Shown: positions 6,998-15,105, counted from the stretch's first letter. The stretch: 64,000 bases of DNA from Clostridium sp. OF03-18AA (GCF_003478035.1 NZ_QUEP01000001.1:186001-250000), one strand, 5' to 3'. Notes: generated by a model from the letters alone, not told the origin. Numbers and translations: made by a program.

Positions 6998-9900
6998 ATG
7001 GCTGACGTGATTGATGAGTTAAAAGTCCAGATTGATGCCAGCACGAAAAATGCTGATGTGAAATTAGACAAGTTCATCGCAAAAATGGAGAGCCTTCAGA
7101 AAGCGGTTACGGGCTTGTCTGGGTTCAATGCGTCCGGATTTGCAAACGGACTGGGTCAGCTCGCAACTTCCATACAGGACTTTAGTTCCAAGACTAAGGC
7201 GGCAGATTTCAACCGTGTTGCCAAGGGTCTCGATAAACTTGCCGCAGTGAATGCTCAAGGGCTTGAGAGCACAGCAGCAGCAATGGCATCATTTGCAACG
7301 AGTATGACTGGACTTGGGCAGATGACCTTCAATGCCGATAATCTCACAAAAATGGTGAATTCTGTCACCAAACTCGGCGGAGCGAATGCGACACAGGCGC
7401 TTACAAATTTACCGCAGATATCAACTCTGCTGAAAGCGTTTATCGCAGATATGAATACGGTAGGTAGTGTTGCTTTTAATTTTGACAGTCTTGCTAATCT
7501 CGTAAATAATATTTCACGTCTTGGCGGGGCAAAAGCAACACAGGCCGTTAAAAACTTAGAGCCGATTAAGAGACAGATACTGCGTTTTGTTTCTGGCCTT
7601 AACGGGATTGGTACGCTTAGTTTTGATACCACGGGTCTCGCAAATCTGGTATCTTCCATTACAAAGTTAGGTGGTAAAGCAGCTGGAAATGCAATTCCGA
7701 ATATTCAGAATCTTGGTGTGGCATTAAATCAGCTGATGGCTACGTTGTCACGAGCACCGGCGGTCAGTCAGAACACGATACTCATGACACAGGCTCTGGC
7801 GCAATTGGCGTCGAATGGTTCTAAAGTTTCAAGTGCTACATCCGCGATATCTGGAGGACTCTCACGGTACACTGGATCTGCGGGCAAGGCAATGAAAAGC
7901 ACGAAGGGACTTGCGGCACAAATCGGAATGTTCTATGCCCGGTGCTTCATACTCATTCGTGGGGTGAAATCTCTTTGGAAATCCACAGAAAAAGCGATGG
8001 ATTACATCGAGACATTGAACTATTTCGATGCGGCATGGTCACAGGTGGCAGATAACGCGGTAAACAGTTGGAAAGAAGCAGGATATGATTCTGCCGAAGC
8101 GTATGCAAATTCGTTCTCACAGCGGGCACAAAGCGTCACAGGAAAGATGACAGGCTTCACAGCAGATGATTCCGGAAATCTTAAAGCGACTGGGCAGGTC
8201 AGCCTTGGCCTGGATCCAGAGAAACTGATGAACTATCAGGCTACATTCGGTCAGATGGCATCATCAATGGGCGTTGCATCAGAGACATCTCTCAAATTGT
8301 CACAGGCGTTGACGGAAATTGGAGCTGATCTTGCATCGGTTAAAAACCTCGATTTTGAAAGCGTTTGGAATGATATGGCATCCGGCATGGTCGGTATGTC
8401 CCGAACACTTGATAAATACGGCGTAAACATTCGTAACGTAAACTTGCAGGAGAAACTGTCAGAACTTGGAATTGATGCAAAAGTCAGCAAATTAGGACAG
8501 GAAGAGAAAGCCCTTCTGCGTGTCATCATCTTGTTACAGTCCACAAAGTACGCATGGGGAGACCTCGCGGATACTATCAATCAGCCGGCAAACCAGCTCC
8601 GTTTATTAGAGGCTAATTTCGGCAATCTGGCACGCACTATCGGTAGTTTGTTCCTTCCCATCGTGACGAAGGTTCTTCCGTACCTCAATGCAATGGCAAT
8701 CGCATTACAGCGCTTATTTTCGTGGATCGGCAGCCTTCTCGGAATTAAAATGAGTGGTTTTGGTACATCCATTGGTTCTGCGGCAGCTGATTGGGGCGAT
8801 ATGGAAGATGCGGCAGGTGGAGTGGCTGACAGCACGGGCGATGCTGCGAAGAATACGAAGAAGATGGCAGACAACCTTCAGGGATTCGATAAGTTGAATG
8901 TTATCAGTACAAAATCCGATTCTGGCAGTGGAAGTGGGTCCGGTGCTGGCGGTGGAGTAGGTGCAGATTTAACAGCTGCTTTTGATAAGGCATTCGAAGA
9001 GTATCAGCAGGCATGGGATGCGGCATTTGCCAACGTGGAGAATTCTGCACAGCAGATGGCGGATAAGATCCAGAACGCATTCAAGCAGATCTGGGACGCG
9101 GCTGAACCGGCACGCAAATCCATTAAGGCATTATGGGACGAGGGGCTTTCCCGGCTCGGTACGTTCACATGGACAGCGCTGAAGGACTTCTATTCTGAAT
9201 TCCTTGTTCCGTTAGGAAAGTGGACATTAGGCACTGGATTGCCGATGCTTGTGGATAGCATCAATGCGTTCCTTATGAAGATTGACTTCCCGGCAATCAA
9301 TGATGCACTTCGGAATTTCTGGCAGGCGCTGGAGCCGTTTGCTGAGAGTGTCGGTACTGGGCTGATTAAGTTCTTCGGAGATTTGCTTTCTATCGGCGCG
9401 GATTTCATCAATGCGGTGGTCCCGAATGCGTTGAACGGTATTGCGTCAGCATTAAAGGCAATCAGCCCGGAAACTGCCGAGAAAATTGGATATGCGTTAG
9501 GCATTATTGGAGTGTCCTTGACAGCACTTGGAGCTATTGCATCAGTAGTAACAGGTATAGCAGCATTGGGGAATTCCTTTATTGCATTAAAAACTGGTTT
9601 GGGTGGAATCTCAGAATTATTGGCACCATTAACCGGTATATTCGGGGAAGGTGGAATTTTCGGAGCTGGTGGAGCAATAGCAACCGCATCAGCACCAATG
9701 GTAGCATTAGCGGCGGCAGCGGCAGCATTAGCGGTTGGACTTGGATATGTGTTTGCAACAAATGAAGATGTCCGAACAAGCTTTTTCAATGCGGCTAAAG
9801 TTATTGGTGGTAATTTTATGTCTGCATTTCAAGAGATCGCGGGAATAGTTGTCCCAGCGATTTCTAATGGATTTAAAACACTGCAGAGCATTCTGACACC

Positions 9901-10894
9901 ATTTGCAAACTTTTTGCAAACGGTCTTCACAAGTGTTTGGCAGGACATGATAAATCCGGCACTTAGTTACATCGGAAATACGGTGATTCCAATTTTATTG
10001 GCAACATTTAAAAATTTATGGGAAAATGTTCTGGTTCCATTTGGAAATTTTCTGTCCAGTATTTTCAGACCGATTATATCAGTGCTTTCTGATGCATTTA
10101 CAGTGCTGTGGAAGAATATAGTTGTTCCGCTTGCAAATTTCATAGGAACAACCTTCGCATCAACATTCGAGGGATTAGCGAAAATATTCAATGTTACGAT
10201 TGTTCCTGGTATAAAGAGTATCATTGATACATTTTCATTCCTGTGGAATAGCGTACTGGTTCCAATAGGCTCTTATATTGTAAGTCGTTTTGGACCGGAT
10301 TTTGAAGCAACCTTTAAGCTGATCGGTGGTCTTATTGATGGTCTTAGTTTAGCTTTTACAGGAATCATAACTTTTATCACCGGATCATTTACTGCTGATT
10401 GGAGGCAATCGTGGGAAGGTGTTAAGGATATTTTCAAAGGTGTTTTTAATGGCATCATATCTATTGGTGAATGGGCGATCAACGCAGTAATTCGAGGATT
10501 CAATAAACTCTTTTCTATAAAGGTGGCAGATTGGATTCCAGAAATCGGAGGAAAAACTTTTGGAATACATCTTTCAGAAGTGAGCCTCCCACGATTTGAG
10601 ACCGGTGGATTCCCAGAAGATGGGCTCTTTATGGCAAACCATAATGAGTTGGTAGGTAAATTCTCTAACGGTCAGACCGCGGTTGCCAACAATGAGCAGA
10701 TCACTCAAGGTATTGCGATTGCTGTTCAAAGCGCTAACAGCGAAATGATTGCAGAACTTCGGCGTCAAAATGAACTCCTTCAGATTATCGCAAATAAGCC
10801 GGTAATTGATAAGGGAGACATAGTGTCGGCTTGGAAATCTGGAGCAAAGGATTTTCGGAAGCAGACAGGACGGCAATTGGGTATCGCATACTGA
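6998..10894 (+). CDS. Phage tail tape measure protein
   Basis: A 1298-residue protein and by far the longest phage gene here. It sets tail length and is ejected ahead of the DNA. The N-terminal part is coiled coil and then carries three tandem ~44-residue units (residues ~105-240) with LVNNISRLGGAKATQ-type cores. A hydrophobic zone lies around residues 830-920. A second set of ~45-residue repeats with LWENVLVPFGNFLSS-type cores spans about residues 970-1100. A Gly/Ser linker is near residue 645. The ATG at 6998 follows AGGTAGGTG. At about 1.5 angstrom per residue the tail would be near 190-200 nm. No further tail gene follows, which is abnormal. Confidence 0.93.
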   Translation: MADVIDELKVQIDASTKNADVKLDKFIAKMESLQKAVTGLSGFNASGFANGLGQLATSIQDFSSKTKAADFNRVAKGLDKLAAVNAQGLESTAAAMASFATSMTGLGQMTFNADNLTKMVNSVTKLGGANATQALTNLPQISTLLKAFIADMNTVGSVAFNFDSLANLVNNISRLGGAKATQAVKNLEPIKRQILRFVSGLNGIGTLSFDTTGLANLVSSITKLGGKAAGNAIPNIQNLGVALNQLMATLSRAPAVSQNTILMTQALAQLASNGSKVSSATSAISGGLSRYTGSAGKAMKSTKGLAAQIGMFYARCFILIRGVKSLWKSTEKAMDYIETLNYFDAAWSQVADNAVNSWKEAGYDSAEAYANSFSQRAQSVTGKMTGFTADDSGNLKATGQVSLGLDPEKLMNYQATFGQMASSMGVASETSLKLSQALTEIGADLASVKNLDFESVWNDMASGMVGMSRTLDKYGVNIRNVNLQEKLSELGIDAKVSKLGQEEKALLRVIILLQSTKYAWGDLADTINQPANQLRLLEANFGNLARTIGSLFLPIVTKVLPYLNAMAIALQRLFSWIGSLLGIKMSGFGTSIGSAAADWGDMEDAAGGVADSTGDAAKNTKKMADNLQGFDKLNVISTKSDSGSGSGSGAGGGVGADLTAAFDKAFEEYQQAWDAAFANVENSAQQMADKIQNAFKQIWDAAEPARKSIKALWDEGLSRLGTFTWTALKDFYSEFLVPLGKWTLGTGLPMLVDSINAFLMKIDFPAINDALRNFWQALEPFAESVGTGLIKFFGDLLSIGADFINAVVPNALNGIASALKAISPETAEKIGYALGIIGVSLTALGAIASVVTGIAALGNSFIALKTGLGGISELLAPLTGIFGEGGIFGAGGAIATASAPMVALAAAAAALAVGLGYVFATNEDVRTSFFNAAKVIGGNFMSAFQEIAGIVVPAISNGFKTLQSILTPFANFLQTVFTSVWQDMINPALSYIGNTVIPILLATFKNLWENVLVPFGNFLSSIFRPIISVLSDAFTVLWKNIVVPLANFIGTTFASTFEGLAKIFNVTIVPGIKSIIDTFSFLWNSVLVPIGSYIVSRFGPDFEATFKLIGGLIDGLSLAFTGIITFITGSFTADWRQSWEGVKDIFKGVFNGIISIGEWAINAVIRGFNKLFSIKVADWIPEIGGKTFGIHLSEVSLPRFETGGFPEDGLFMANHNELVGKFSNGQTAVANNEQITQGIAIAVQSANSEMIAELRRQNELLQIIANKPVIDKGDIVSAWKSGAKDFRKQTGRQLGIAY

Positions 10895-10897
10895 TTA

Positions 10898-10955
10898 TTG
10901 CAAAATCCCTCGCTTGTGATAGAATAAAAATATCACGAACGGGGGAGGAATAATC
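10898..10955 (+). promoter_or_regulatory. Sigma-A promoter with overlapping palindrome, zinc-ribbon gene 1
   Basis: TTGCAA (10898-10903), 16-base spacer, TAGAAT (10920-10925). The arms TTGTGATA and TATCACGA, extended by CCCTCG and CGGGG, form a dyad centred just after the -10. A near-identical arrangement precedes the next gene. The dyad could be an operator or a 5' hairpin hiding the ribosome binding site. Confidence 0.6.
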
Positions 10956-11447
10956 ATGGCTTTAATACAGTGCCCAGATTGCGGAAAGATGGTGTCGGAC
11001 AGATCGAGAGAGTGCCCGGGCTGCGGGTATCCGATTTATTTATTAGCGAGTGAAAACAAGAAAGAAAAGCGGTGCGAATACTGTGGAACCATGAATCCAT
11101 GGCATGCGACACATTGCAGTAGCTGTGGTGCAGAGTTGCCCGCAACAGAAAATGAAAACAAGAACAGTAATGGCGGAGGGACACATACATCTGAAAAAGT
11201 GAATCAGGAAAATACAACTTCAAATGTATCTCAGAGTCGAGAGAAAAAGCAGAAGTTTTACGAAAAAGCTTGGTTTACGATACTGATGCTAATTTGCTTT
11301 TACCCAGTGGGAATCTTCACAATGTGGAAATATGAATTGTTTTCCAAGAACACCAGAATCATTATCAGTGCTATTTTTGCATTTATAACAATTGCAGGAA
11401 TGTTTAACAGTACGACGGCACAGGCAATGACTTTAGCGATACATTAG
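10956..11447 (+). CDS. Double zinc-ribbon membrane protein
   Basis: A 163-residue protein. Two Cys4 ribbons are visible: C-x2-C...C-x2-C at residues 6-27 (CPDCGK, CPGCGY) and again at ~46-65 (CEYCGT, CSSCGA). A Ser/Asn/Glu-rich linker follows, then two hydrophobic helices near residues 105-125 and 130-150, the second ending AGMFNSTTAQAM. So the ribbons probably lie in the cytoplasm next to the membrane. Such proteins are common in Firmicute accessory regions; no precise function is known. It has its own promoter and occupies the place where distal tail genes would be expected. A copy of its last 23 codons occurs at 15034-15105. Confidence 0.75.
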   Translation: MALIQCPDCGKMVSDRSRECPGCGYPIYLLASENKKEKRCEYCGTMNPWHATHCSSCGAELPATENENKNSNGGGTHTSEKVNQENTTSNVSQSREKKQKFYEKAWFTILMLICFYPVGIFTMWKYELFSKNTRIIISAIFAFITIAGMFNSTTAQAMTLAIH

Positions 11448-11506
11448 ATGATGAAAGCAAAAACAATTTAGAAAAAAGGGCTTGTTGGATCTCGCATATT
11501 GGCCCA

Positions 11507-11563
11507 TTGAAAAAATCCCTACTTGTGGTAGAATTAGGCTATCATGAGTAGGGAGGCAAAAAT
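11507..11563 (+). promoter_or_regulatory. Sigma-A promoter with overlapping palindrome, zinc-ribbon gene 2
   Basis: TTGAAA (11507-11512), 16-base spacer, TAGAAT (11529-11534). CCCTACT (11518-11524) is the reverse complement of AGTAGGG (11547-11553). The arms differ from those of the upstream copy yet still pair, so the dyad itself seems to be conserved. Confidence 0.6.
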
Positions 11564-12064
11564 ATGGCGTTGATAAAATGCCCGGAGTGTGGCAAAGAAA
11601 TTAGCGATAAGGCGGCGGCCTGCCCGAATTGCGGTTGTCCAGCTTCAGAATTTAATAAAACTGAGGTAGACACAAAGTGCCCGGAATGCGGAGCATGGGT
11701 GAAAGATGGGGAAAACGTATGCAGTAATTGTGGATATGAGTTTCCTAAGGAAGACCGGCGCTATAGGACTGCGTATGATGAACATTCATATGAAGAGCAT
11801 AAAGCACCATTCACCGGTGTATACCGAATGCATTTGTTCGGCAAGAAAGAAGAAGTATACTGTCCGAGATGTGGAAGTGCCGATTGTTCAATCTATCATG
11901 AGCAAAAGGTGATCCCGGGAAAGAGTAAGACAAGCTATACGATGAATCTCAACCCATTGAAACCGTTCACGCTTTTTAATAAGAAGGAAAAAGTCATAAA
12001 GCAGGACAAAATTGTAACAGAGAGCAAGTTTGTGTGCAATAGTTGCGGGCATATATTTTATTGA
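11564..12064 (+). CDS. Zinc-ribbon protein, soluble
   Basis: A 166-residue protein without membrane helices. It starts MALIKCPECGKEISD like its upstream neighbour and contains three Cys4 ribbons: residues ~6-24, ~37-56 (CPECGA, CSNCGY) and a split one made from CPRCGSADC and the C-terminal CNSCGH. Between them is a ~60-residue region without a recognised fold. The shared first ribbon and the matching promoter suggest the two genes arose by duplication of the 5' half. Function unknown; adaptor or nucleic-acid binding roles are both possible. Confidence 0.72.
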   Translation: MALIKCPECGKEISDKAAACPNCGCPASEFNKTEVDTKCPECGAWVKDGENVCSNCGYEFPKEDRRYRTAYDEHSYEEHKAPFTGVYRMHLFGKKEEVYCPRCGSADCSIYHEQKVIPGKSKTSYTMNLNPLKPFTLFNKKEKVIKQDKIVTESKFVCNSCGHIFY

Positions 12065-12072
12065 GGCAGAGA

Positions 12073-12101
12073 GGAGTCGAGTTTTCGGCTCCTTTTTTTT
12101 T
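12073..12101 (+). terminator. Rho-independent terminator after the zinc-ribbon genes
   Basis: GGAGTCG pairs with CGGCTCC (one G-T pair) and is followed by nine Ts. Confidence 0.85.
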
Positions 12102-12405
12102 GCCCTAAATCAGTTTATAAAAATTTTATAATTAGCGTTTTCAGATAAAATACAGAGTTGAACAAACTAATTCAAAAAACGAGAAAAAAGTGCAGTTAAA
12201 TAGTGTGGAATAGTAGTACATAGACGTTCACTTGACAACAGCGCCATAAAACGGGTTAGTTGCATTGAAACAATTTGTACCAGTAAAATTGTATGCACAA
12301 TTCCCTGTATTTACATTTACAAGATGTTGTAGTATGCTCTGCGTAAAGCATATTAGTTGTGTTTTAACAAATAACGTTGTGCTGATATAGGAAAGGAGAA
12401 AAACA
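12102..12405. other. Non-coding stretch with a palindrome, upstream of a small RHH gene
   Basis: No gene is visible. It is AT-rich and contains the palindrome AATTGT-ATGC-ACAATT (12287-12302) and TATGCT...AGCATA near 12331-12350. TTGACA occurs at 12233 without a clear -10. It probably carries the promoter and operator of the small regulator that follows. Confidence 0.4.
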
Positions 12406-12549
12406 ATGAAGAGAGTATGCGTGAATCTTGAAGATGAAGTTTACAAGCAACTGAGGCATCTGGCGGTAAACGAGGAAAGGACAATGACGGATATTGTTGC
12501 TGAACTTGTAAAGGCAAAACTTGAGAACAAAAAAGAGCAGTCACGGTAA
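12406..12549 (+). CDS. Small ribbon-helix-helix (CopG/Arc-type) protein, 47 aa
   Basis: A 47-residue protein. It has the RHH plan: a short strand (MKRVCVNLEDE), helix (VYKQLRHLAVNEE), turn, second helix (TMTDIVAELVKAKLE) and a basic tail. RHH proteins bind DNA as dimers through the strand and often act as autorepressors or antitoxins. AAAGGAG lies seven bases before the ATG. No toxin-like partner is adjacent. Confidence 0.7.
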   Translation: MKRVCVNLEDEVYKQLRHLAVNEERTMTDIVAELVKAKLENKKEQSR

Positions 12550-12692
12550 GTTTGACGACAGACGTGATTGCTCGAAGAACAAAATCCAGAATGGACTTTG
12601 TATGTAAAGTATACCAGTAACGGCCTGAAAAATCAAGACGGTGATCCACATAGATGTGCCACTGACAAATTTCAAATTTTAACAAAATGGTG

Positions 12693-12741
12693 TTGATTTT
12701 TTGATTACCAATAAGTATAATGAATTTGCGGGAATCAAAAA
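12693..12741 (+). promoter_or_regulatory. Promoter and dyad of the second RHH gene
   Basis: TTGATT (12693-12698), 17-base spacer, TATAAT (12716-12721). TTTTTTGATT (12697-12706) and AATCAAAAA (12733-12741) are inverted and flank the -10, which would suit autoregulation. Confidence 0.6.
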
Positions 12742-12755
12742 GTGAGGTGAACGTC

Positions 12756-12932
12756 ATGAGTCCACGAACAGGCCGACCGAAATCAGAAGACCCAAAGTCA
12801 AAGCAAATAGGAGTTAGGTTCGACAGTGAATCCTTAGCTAAGCTTGATTATGTATCAGGCTACTATGGTGAAACTAGGGTTGAAACGATTCGGAGAGGAA
12901 TCGAAAAATTGTATTTGGAGTTAAAAAAATAG
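12756..12932 (+). CDS. Ribbon-helix-helix regulator (MSP.xGRPK type), 58 aa
   Basis: A 58-residue protein starting MSPRTGRPKSEDPKSKQI, then a strand IGVRFDSE, helix SLAKLDYVSGYYG and helix TRVETIRRGIEKLYLEL. The GRPK-x-PKS head is shared with the gene at 13629-13796, so the two are paralogues or members of one phage-borne family. It probably binds DNA and represses. ATG 12756 follows GTGAGGTG. Confidence 0.72.
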   Translation: MSPRTGRPKSEDPKSKQIGVRFDSESLAKLDYVSGYYGETRVETIRRGIEKLYLELKK

Positions 12933-13027
12933 TAGTTGCGCCCCGACCAAAGTTTGCAACTACTATAGCACGACAAGTACCGAAGGACTTGTTACATATC
13001 ATTATATCTTCCTTCGGTGCTCTTGTC
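12930..13027. repeat. Two successive inverted repeats between RHH and antirepressor genes
   Basis: First: TAGTAGTTGC (12930-12939) and GCAACTACTA (12956-12965), a perfect 10-bp pair that includes the stop codon of the RHH gene. Second: GACAAG-T-ACCGAAGGA (12972-12987) and TCCTTCGGT-GC-T-CTTGTC (13010-13027). Neither has a T-run on the plus strand. They may be RNA hairpins that insulate the two genes or operator sites. Confidence 0.6.
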
Positions 13028-13047
13028 AAATTGAAAGGAGTACCATA

Positions 13048-13533
13048 TTGACAAATTTAAAAATAATCGAGAATGAGTTAGTTCCTGTATACGTCACCAG
13101 CACTGGCGAAAAAGTCGTGTACGGATCTGAACTTCACAGATGTTTAGGAACCAAAAGTAATTATCGTGAGTGGATCAAGAGAAGACTTCTGGATATTGAT
13201 GCAGAAGAAAGCATTGATTTTACCAGTGTCGAAATTTCGACGGTGTCCGGAGGAACCCCTAAAAAGGAGCATATACTTAAATTGGATACAGCCAAGGAAA
13301 TGGCGATGCTCGAACGCAACGAGAAGGGCAAGCAAGTCCGCCGCTATTTCATTGAAGTGGAAAAGCGGCACCAGAAATCTAAAATCGACCGCTCACAATT
13401 ATCCCCTCAGATGCAGATGTTCTACGCCATAGCTGATGAACAGGCAAAACTTGAGCTGGCACAGAAGCGGCAAGCCGAACAGATCCGCAAGGTCGAGCAA
13501 ACAAGAGAACGTTTTGAAGCCGCTCAAATTTGA
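13048..13533 (+). CDS. AntA/AntB-type antirepressor, C-terminally short
   Basis: A 161-residue protein starting with TTG after AAAGGAG. Residues ~10-90 match AntA/AntB antirepressors (YVTSTGEKVVYGSELH, NYREWIKRRL, HILKLDTAKEMAMLERNEKG, RRYFIEVEKRH). Antirepressors relieve lysogenic repression. The middle SQLSPQMQMFYAIADEQA and the following coiled coil also occur in the gene at 13925. Family members usually continue for another ~80 residues; here the frame ends right after the coiled coil, so the C-terminal domain is missing or has been exchanged. Confidence 0.78.
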   Translation: MTNLKIIENELVPVYVTSTGEKVVYGSELHRCLGTKSNYREWIKRRLLDIDAEESIDFTSVEISTVSGGTPKKEHILKLDTAKEMAMLERNEKGKQVRRYFIEVEKRHQKSKIDRSQLSPQMQMFYAIADEQAKLELAQKRQAEQIRKVEQTRERFEAAQI

Positions 13534-13570
13534 GCATCTTTCAGGGAAACAAAATATAATGATAAATCAC

Positions 13571-13611
13571 TTGACATTTAGGTGTGACATAAATATAATA
13601 AAGGTGTGACA
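13571..13611 (+). promoter_or_regulatory. Consensus promoter with direct-repeat operator of the third RHH gene
   Basis: TTGACA (13571-13576), 17-base spacer, TATAAT (13594-13599). AGGTGTGACA occurs at 13580-13589 and 13602-13611, two helical turns apart, one in the spacer and one just after the -10. RHH dimers typically bind such direct repeats side by side, so autorepression is likely. Confidence 0.72.
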
Positions 13612-13628
13612 AAAATGGAGGTGATGAA

Positions 13629-13796
13629 ATGTCACCAGCAGGACGACCAAAAACAGACAATCCGAAATCGAGTAGATTTAGCATTCGCCTTGATAGTGAA
13701 ACAGAATCGAAATTGGAAGCATATTGTGAAAAGCATATGATTTCAAAGGGCGAGGCGATAAGAAGAGGGATTGACTTGCTTTTGGAAGAAAAATAA
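13629..13796 (+). CDS. Ribbon-helix-helix regulator, 55 aa
   Basis: A 55-residue protein with head MSPAGRPKTDNPKS, strand SRFSIRLDSE and two helices (ESKLEAYCEKH; KGEAIRRGIDLLLEE). Its paralogue is at 12756. It starts after GGAGGTG and is followed at once by a strong terminator, so it forms a one-gene unit with its own promoter and operator. It likely represses itself and perhaps the neighbouring antirepressor genes. Confidence 0.75.
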   Translation: MSPAGRPKTDNPKSSRFSIRLDSETESKLEAYCEKHMISKGEAIRRGIDLLLEEK

Positions 13797-13836
13797 AAAA
13801 GCAACCTATCACTTTGGCGAGAGAGCGGTTGCTTTT
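13797..13836 (+). terminator. Strong terminator after the third RHH gene
   Basis: AAAAGCAACC pairs perfectly with GGTTGCTTTT around a 20-base loop. The A-run on one side and T-run on the other would allow it to work in both directions. Confidence 0.85.
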
Positions 13837-13924
13837 CAGAACCAGAGGTTTCCCATCTGATAAATTCATCATATCACCTGCGGAAACTTCTTTCAAGAAC
13901 TATTTTTTGAAAGGGGTATTTTTA

Positions 13925-14719
13925 TTGTACAACGAATTACAAAGAACAGAATTTAATGGAGTGTTGGTTCTTACAACACAACAGCTTGCAGAAGCATACG
14001 ATACTTCTACTGATACCATAACAAGAAATTTTAATCGAAATAAAGATCGGTACGCAGAAGGAAAACACTATATCGCTCTCGAAGGTGATGAAAAGAATAG
14101 ATTTTTAGACCAAGGACAAAATGTCCGAGGTTTAAAAAATGCGAAAACATTATACCTCTGGACAGAAAAAGGAGCTTTCCTCCATGCAAAATCTTTGAAT
14201 ACTGACAACGCATGGGAAGTGTATGACCGGTTAGTAGATGATTATTTTCGCCAGAAACAGAAGCGTGTCGATTATTCTCAGTTATCACCAGAACTCCGAA
14301 TGTTTTATACGATCGCTGACGAGCAGGCGCGTATTGAGCTTCAACAAAAGCAGCAAGCCGAGCAGATCCGCAAGGTCGAGAACCGTGTGGAATCTATCCG
14401 TGAAGTCGTGGCAATCAATTCCGACTCGTGGAGAACGGAGACATCGAGCCTCATCAAGAAAATCGGCATAGCCTTGGGTGGTGGACTGGCATACAGCGAG
14501 GTCAGAAACGAGATTTACGGACTTCTGGAAAAGCGCATGGGTGTAAACCTTGGTATGAGGCTGACAAACAAGCGCAGACGCATGGCAGAGGAGGGTGTGA
14601 GCAAGACCGCCAGAGACAAAGTGACACTTGTAGATGTGATCGCAGAGGACAAAAAGCTGATCGAGGGCTACATCGCAATCGTCAAGGAAACAGCTATTAA
14701 ATACGGTGTTGGAAAATAG
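13925..14719 (+). CDS. ORF6N-domain antirepressor-like protein
   Basis: A 264-residue protein. Residues 1-~90 are an ORF6N domain (LQRTEFNGVLVLTTQQLAEA, TDTITRNFNRNKDRY, LWTEKGAFLHAK). A linker and coiled coil with YSQLSPELRMFYTIADEQA follow (~115-165), nearly the same as in the gene at 13048. Residues ~175-264 are a DNA-binding-like C-terminal domain of the phage antirepressor type (YSEVRNEIYGLLEKRMGV, NKRRRMAEEG). TTG at 13925 after AAAGGGG is the best start, since the frame extending upstream runs through the terminator. The complete C-terminus here shows what the neighbour has lost. Confidence 0.8.
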   Translation: MYNELQRTEFNGVLVLTTQQLAEAYDTSTDTITRNFNRNKDRYAEGKHYIALEGDEKNRFLDQGQNVRGLKNAKTLYLWTEKGAFLHAKSLNTDNAWEVYDRLVDDYFRQKQKRVDYSQLSPELRMFYTIADEQARIELQQKQQAEQIRKVENRVESIREVVAINSDSWRTETSSLIKKIGIALGGGLAYSEVRNEIYGLLEKRMGVNLGMRLTNKRRRMAEEGVSKTARDKVTLVDVIAEDKKLIEGYIAIVKETAIKYGVGK

Positions 14720-14740
14720 AAATATTCGGAGGATATAGAT

Positions 14741-14998
14741 ATGGATGAATTTGCAAAGATGATTTATGAACAGTGGAATAAAGAGCATGATGAAAGAGAT
14801 CTGTTTTTCGATAAAGGTTCAGAGCTTATGGATAAGCTGGAAACAATTTTGTCCCGTGACCTCTGTGAAGAAATCTATGATAAGTTCTGTGAGAGTAGTC
14901 AACAGACAGAGGAAAGAGCGTTTATTGAGGGCTTCGCTTATGCTTGCAACTGTTTGTCTCGCGGAAGGATCACGTTTGGAAAAGCACAGGACAACTAA
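14741..14998 (+). CDS. Small phage protein, DUF6809-like
   Basis: An 85-residue, acidic helical protein. Helices lie around residues 5-20, 24-50 (GSELMDKLETILSRDLCEEIYDKF in two parts) and 56-78 ending in EERAFIEGFAYACNCL. The E-x-AFI-x-GF motif near the end resembles DUF6809 proteins of Clostridia phages. It follows the antirepressor by 21 bases with GGAGGAT. Function unknown. Confidence 0.6.
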   Translation: MDEFAKMIYEQWNKEHDERDLFFDKGSELMDKLETILSRDLCEEIYDKFCESSQQTEERAFIEGFAYACNCLSRGRITFGKAQDN

Positions 14999-15009
14999 AT
15001 AAAGCATGG

Positions 15010-15036
15010 GGCGTGGGAGAAATCCTGCGCCTTTTT
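15010..15036 (+). terminator. Terminator after the DUF6809-like gene
   Basis: GGCGTGGGA and TCCTGCGCC pair around a GAAA loop, followed by five Ts. The T-run is also where the zinc-ribbon gene remnant begins. Confidence 0.75.
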
Positions 15037-15105
15037 GCATTTATAACGGTATCAGGAATGTTTAGCAGTACAACGGCGCAGGCAATGATGTTGGCAGTAT
15101 ATTAA
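15034..15105 (+). pseudogene. Remnant: last 23 codons of a zinc-ribbon membrane protein gene
   Basis: Read in frame, this stretch gives FAFITVSGMFSSTTAQAMML and AVY then stop. The end of the gene at 10956-11447 reads FAFITIAGMFNSTTAQAMTL and AIH then stop. DNA similarity is high. No upstream part of the gene is present, so this is the tail of a second copy left after deletion or recombination. Confidence 0.75.

Noticed and set aside
12233-12262. Possible promoter TTGACA at 12233
   Set aside because: No acceptable -10 element is found at 16-18 bases, so it was mentioned only as part of the gap.
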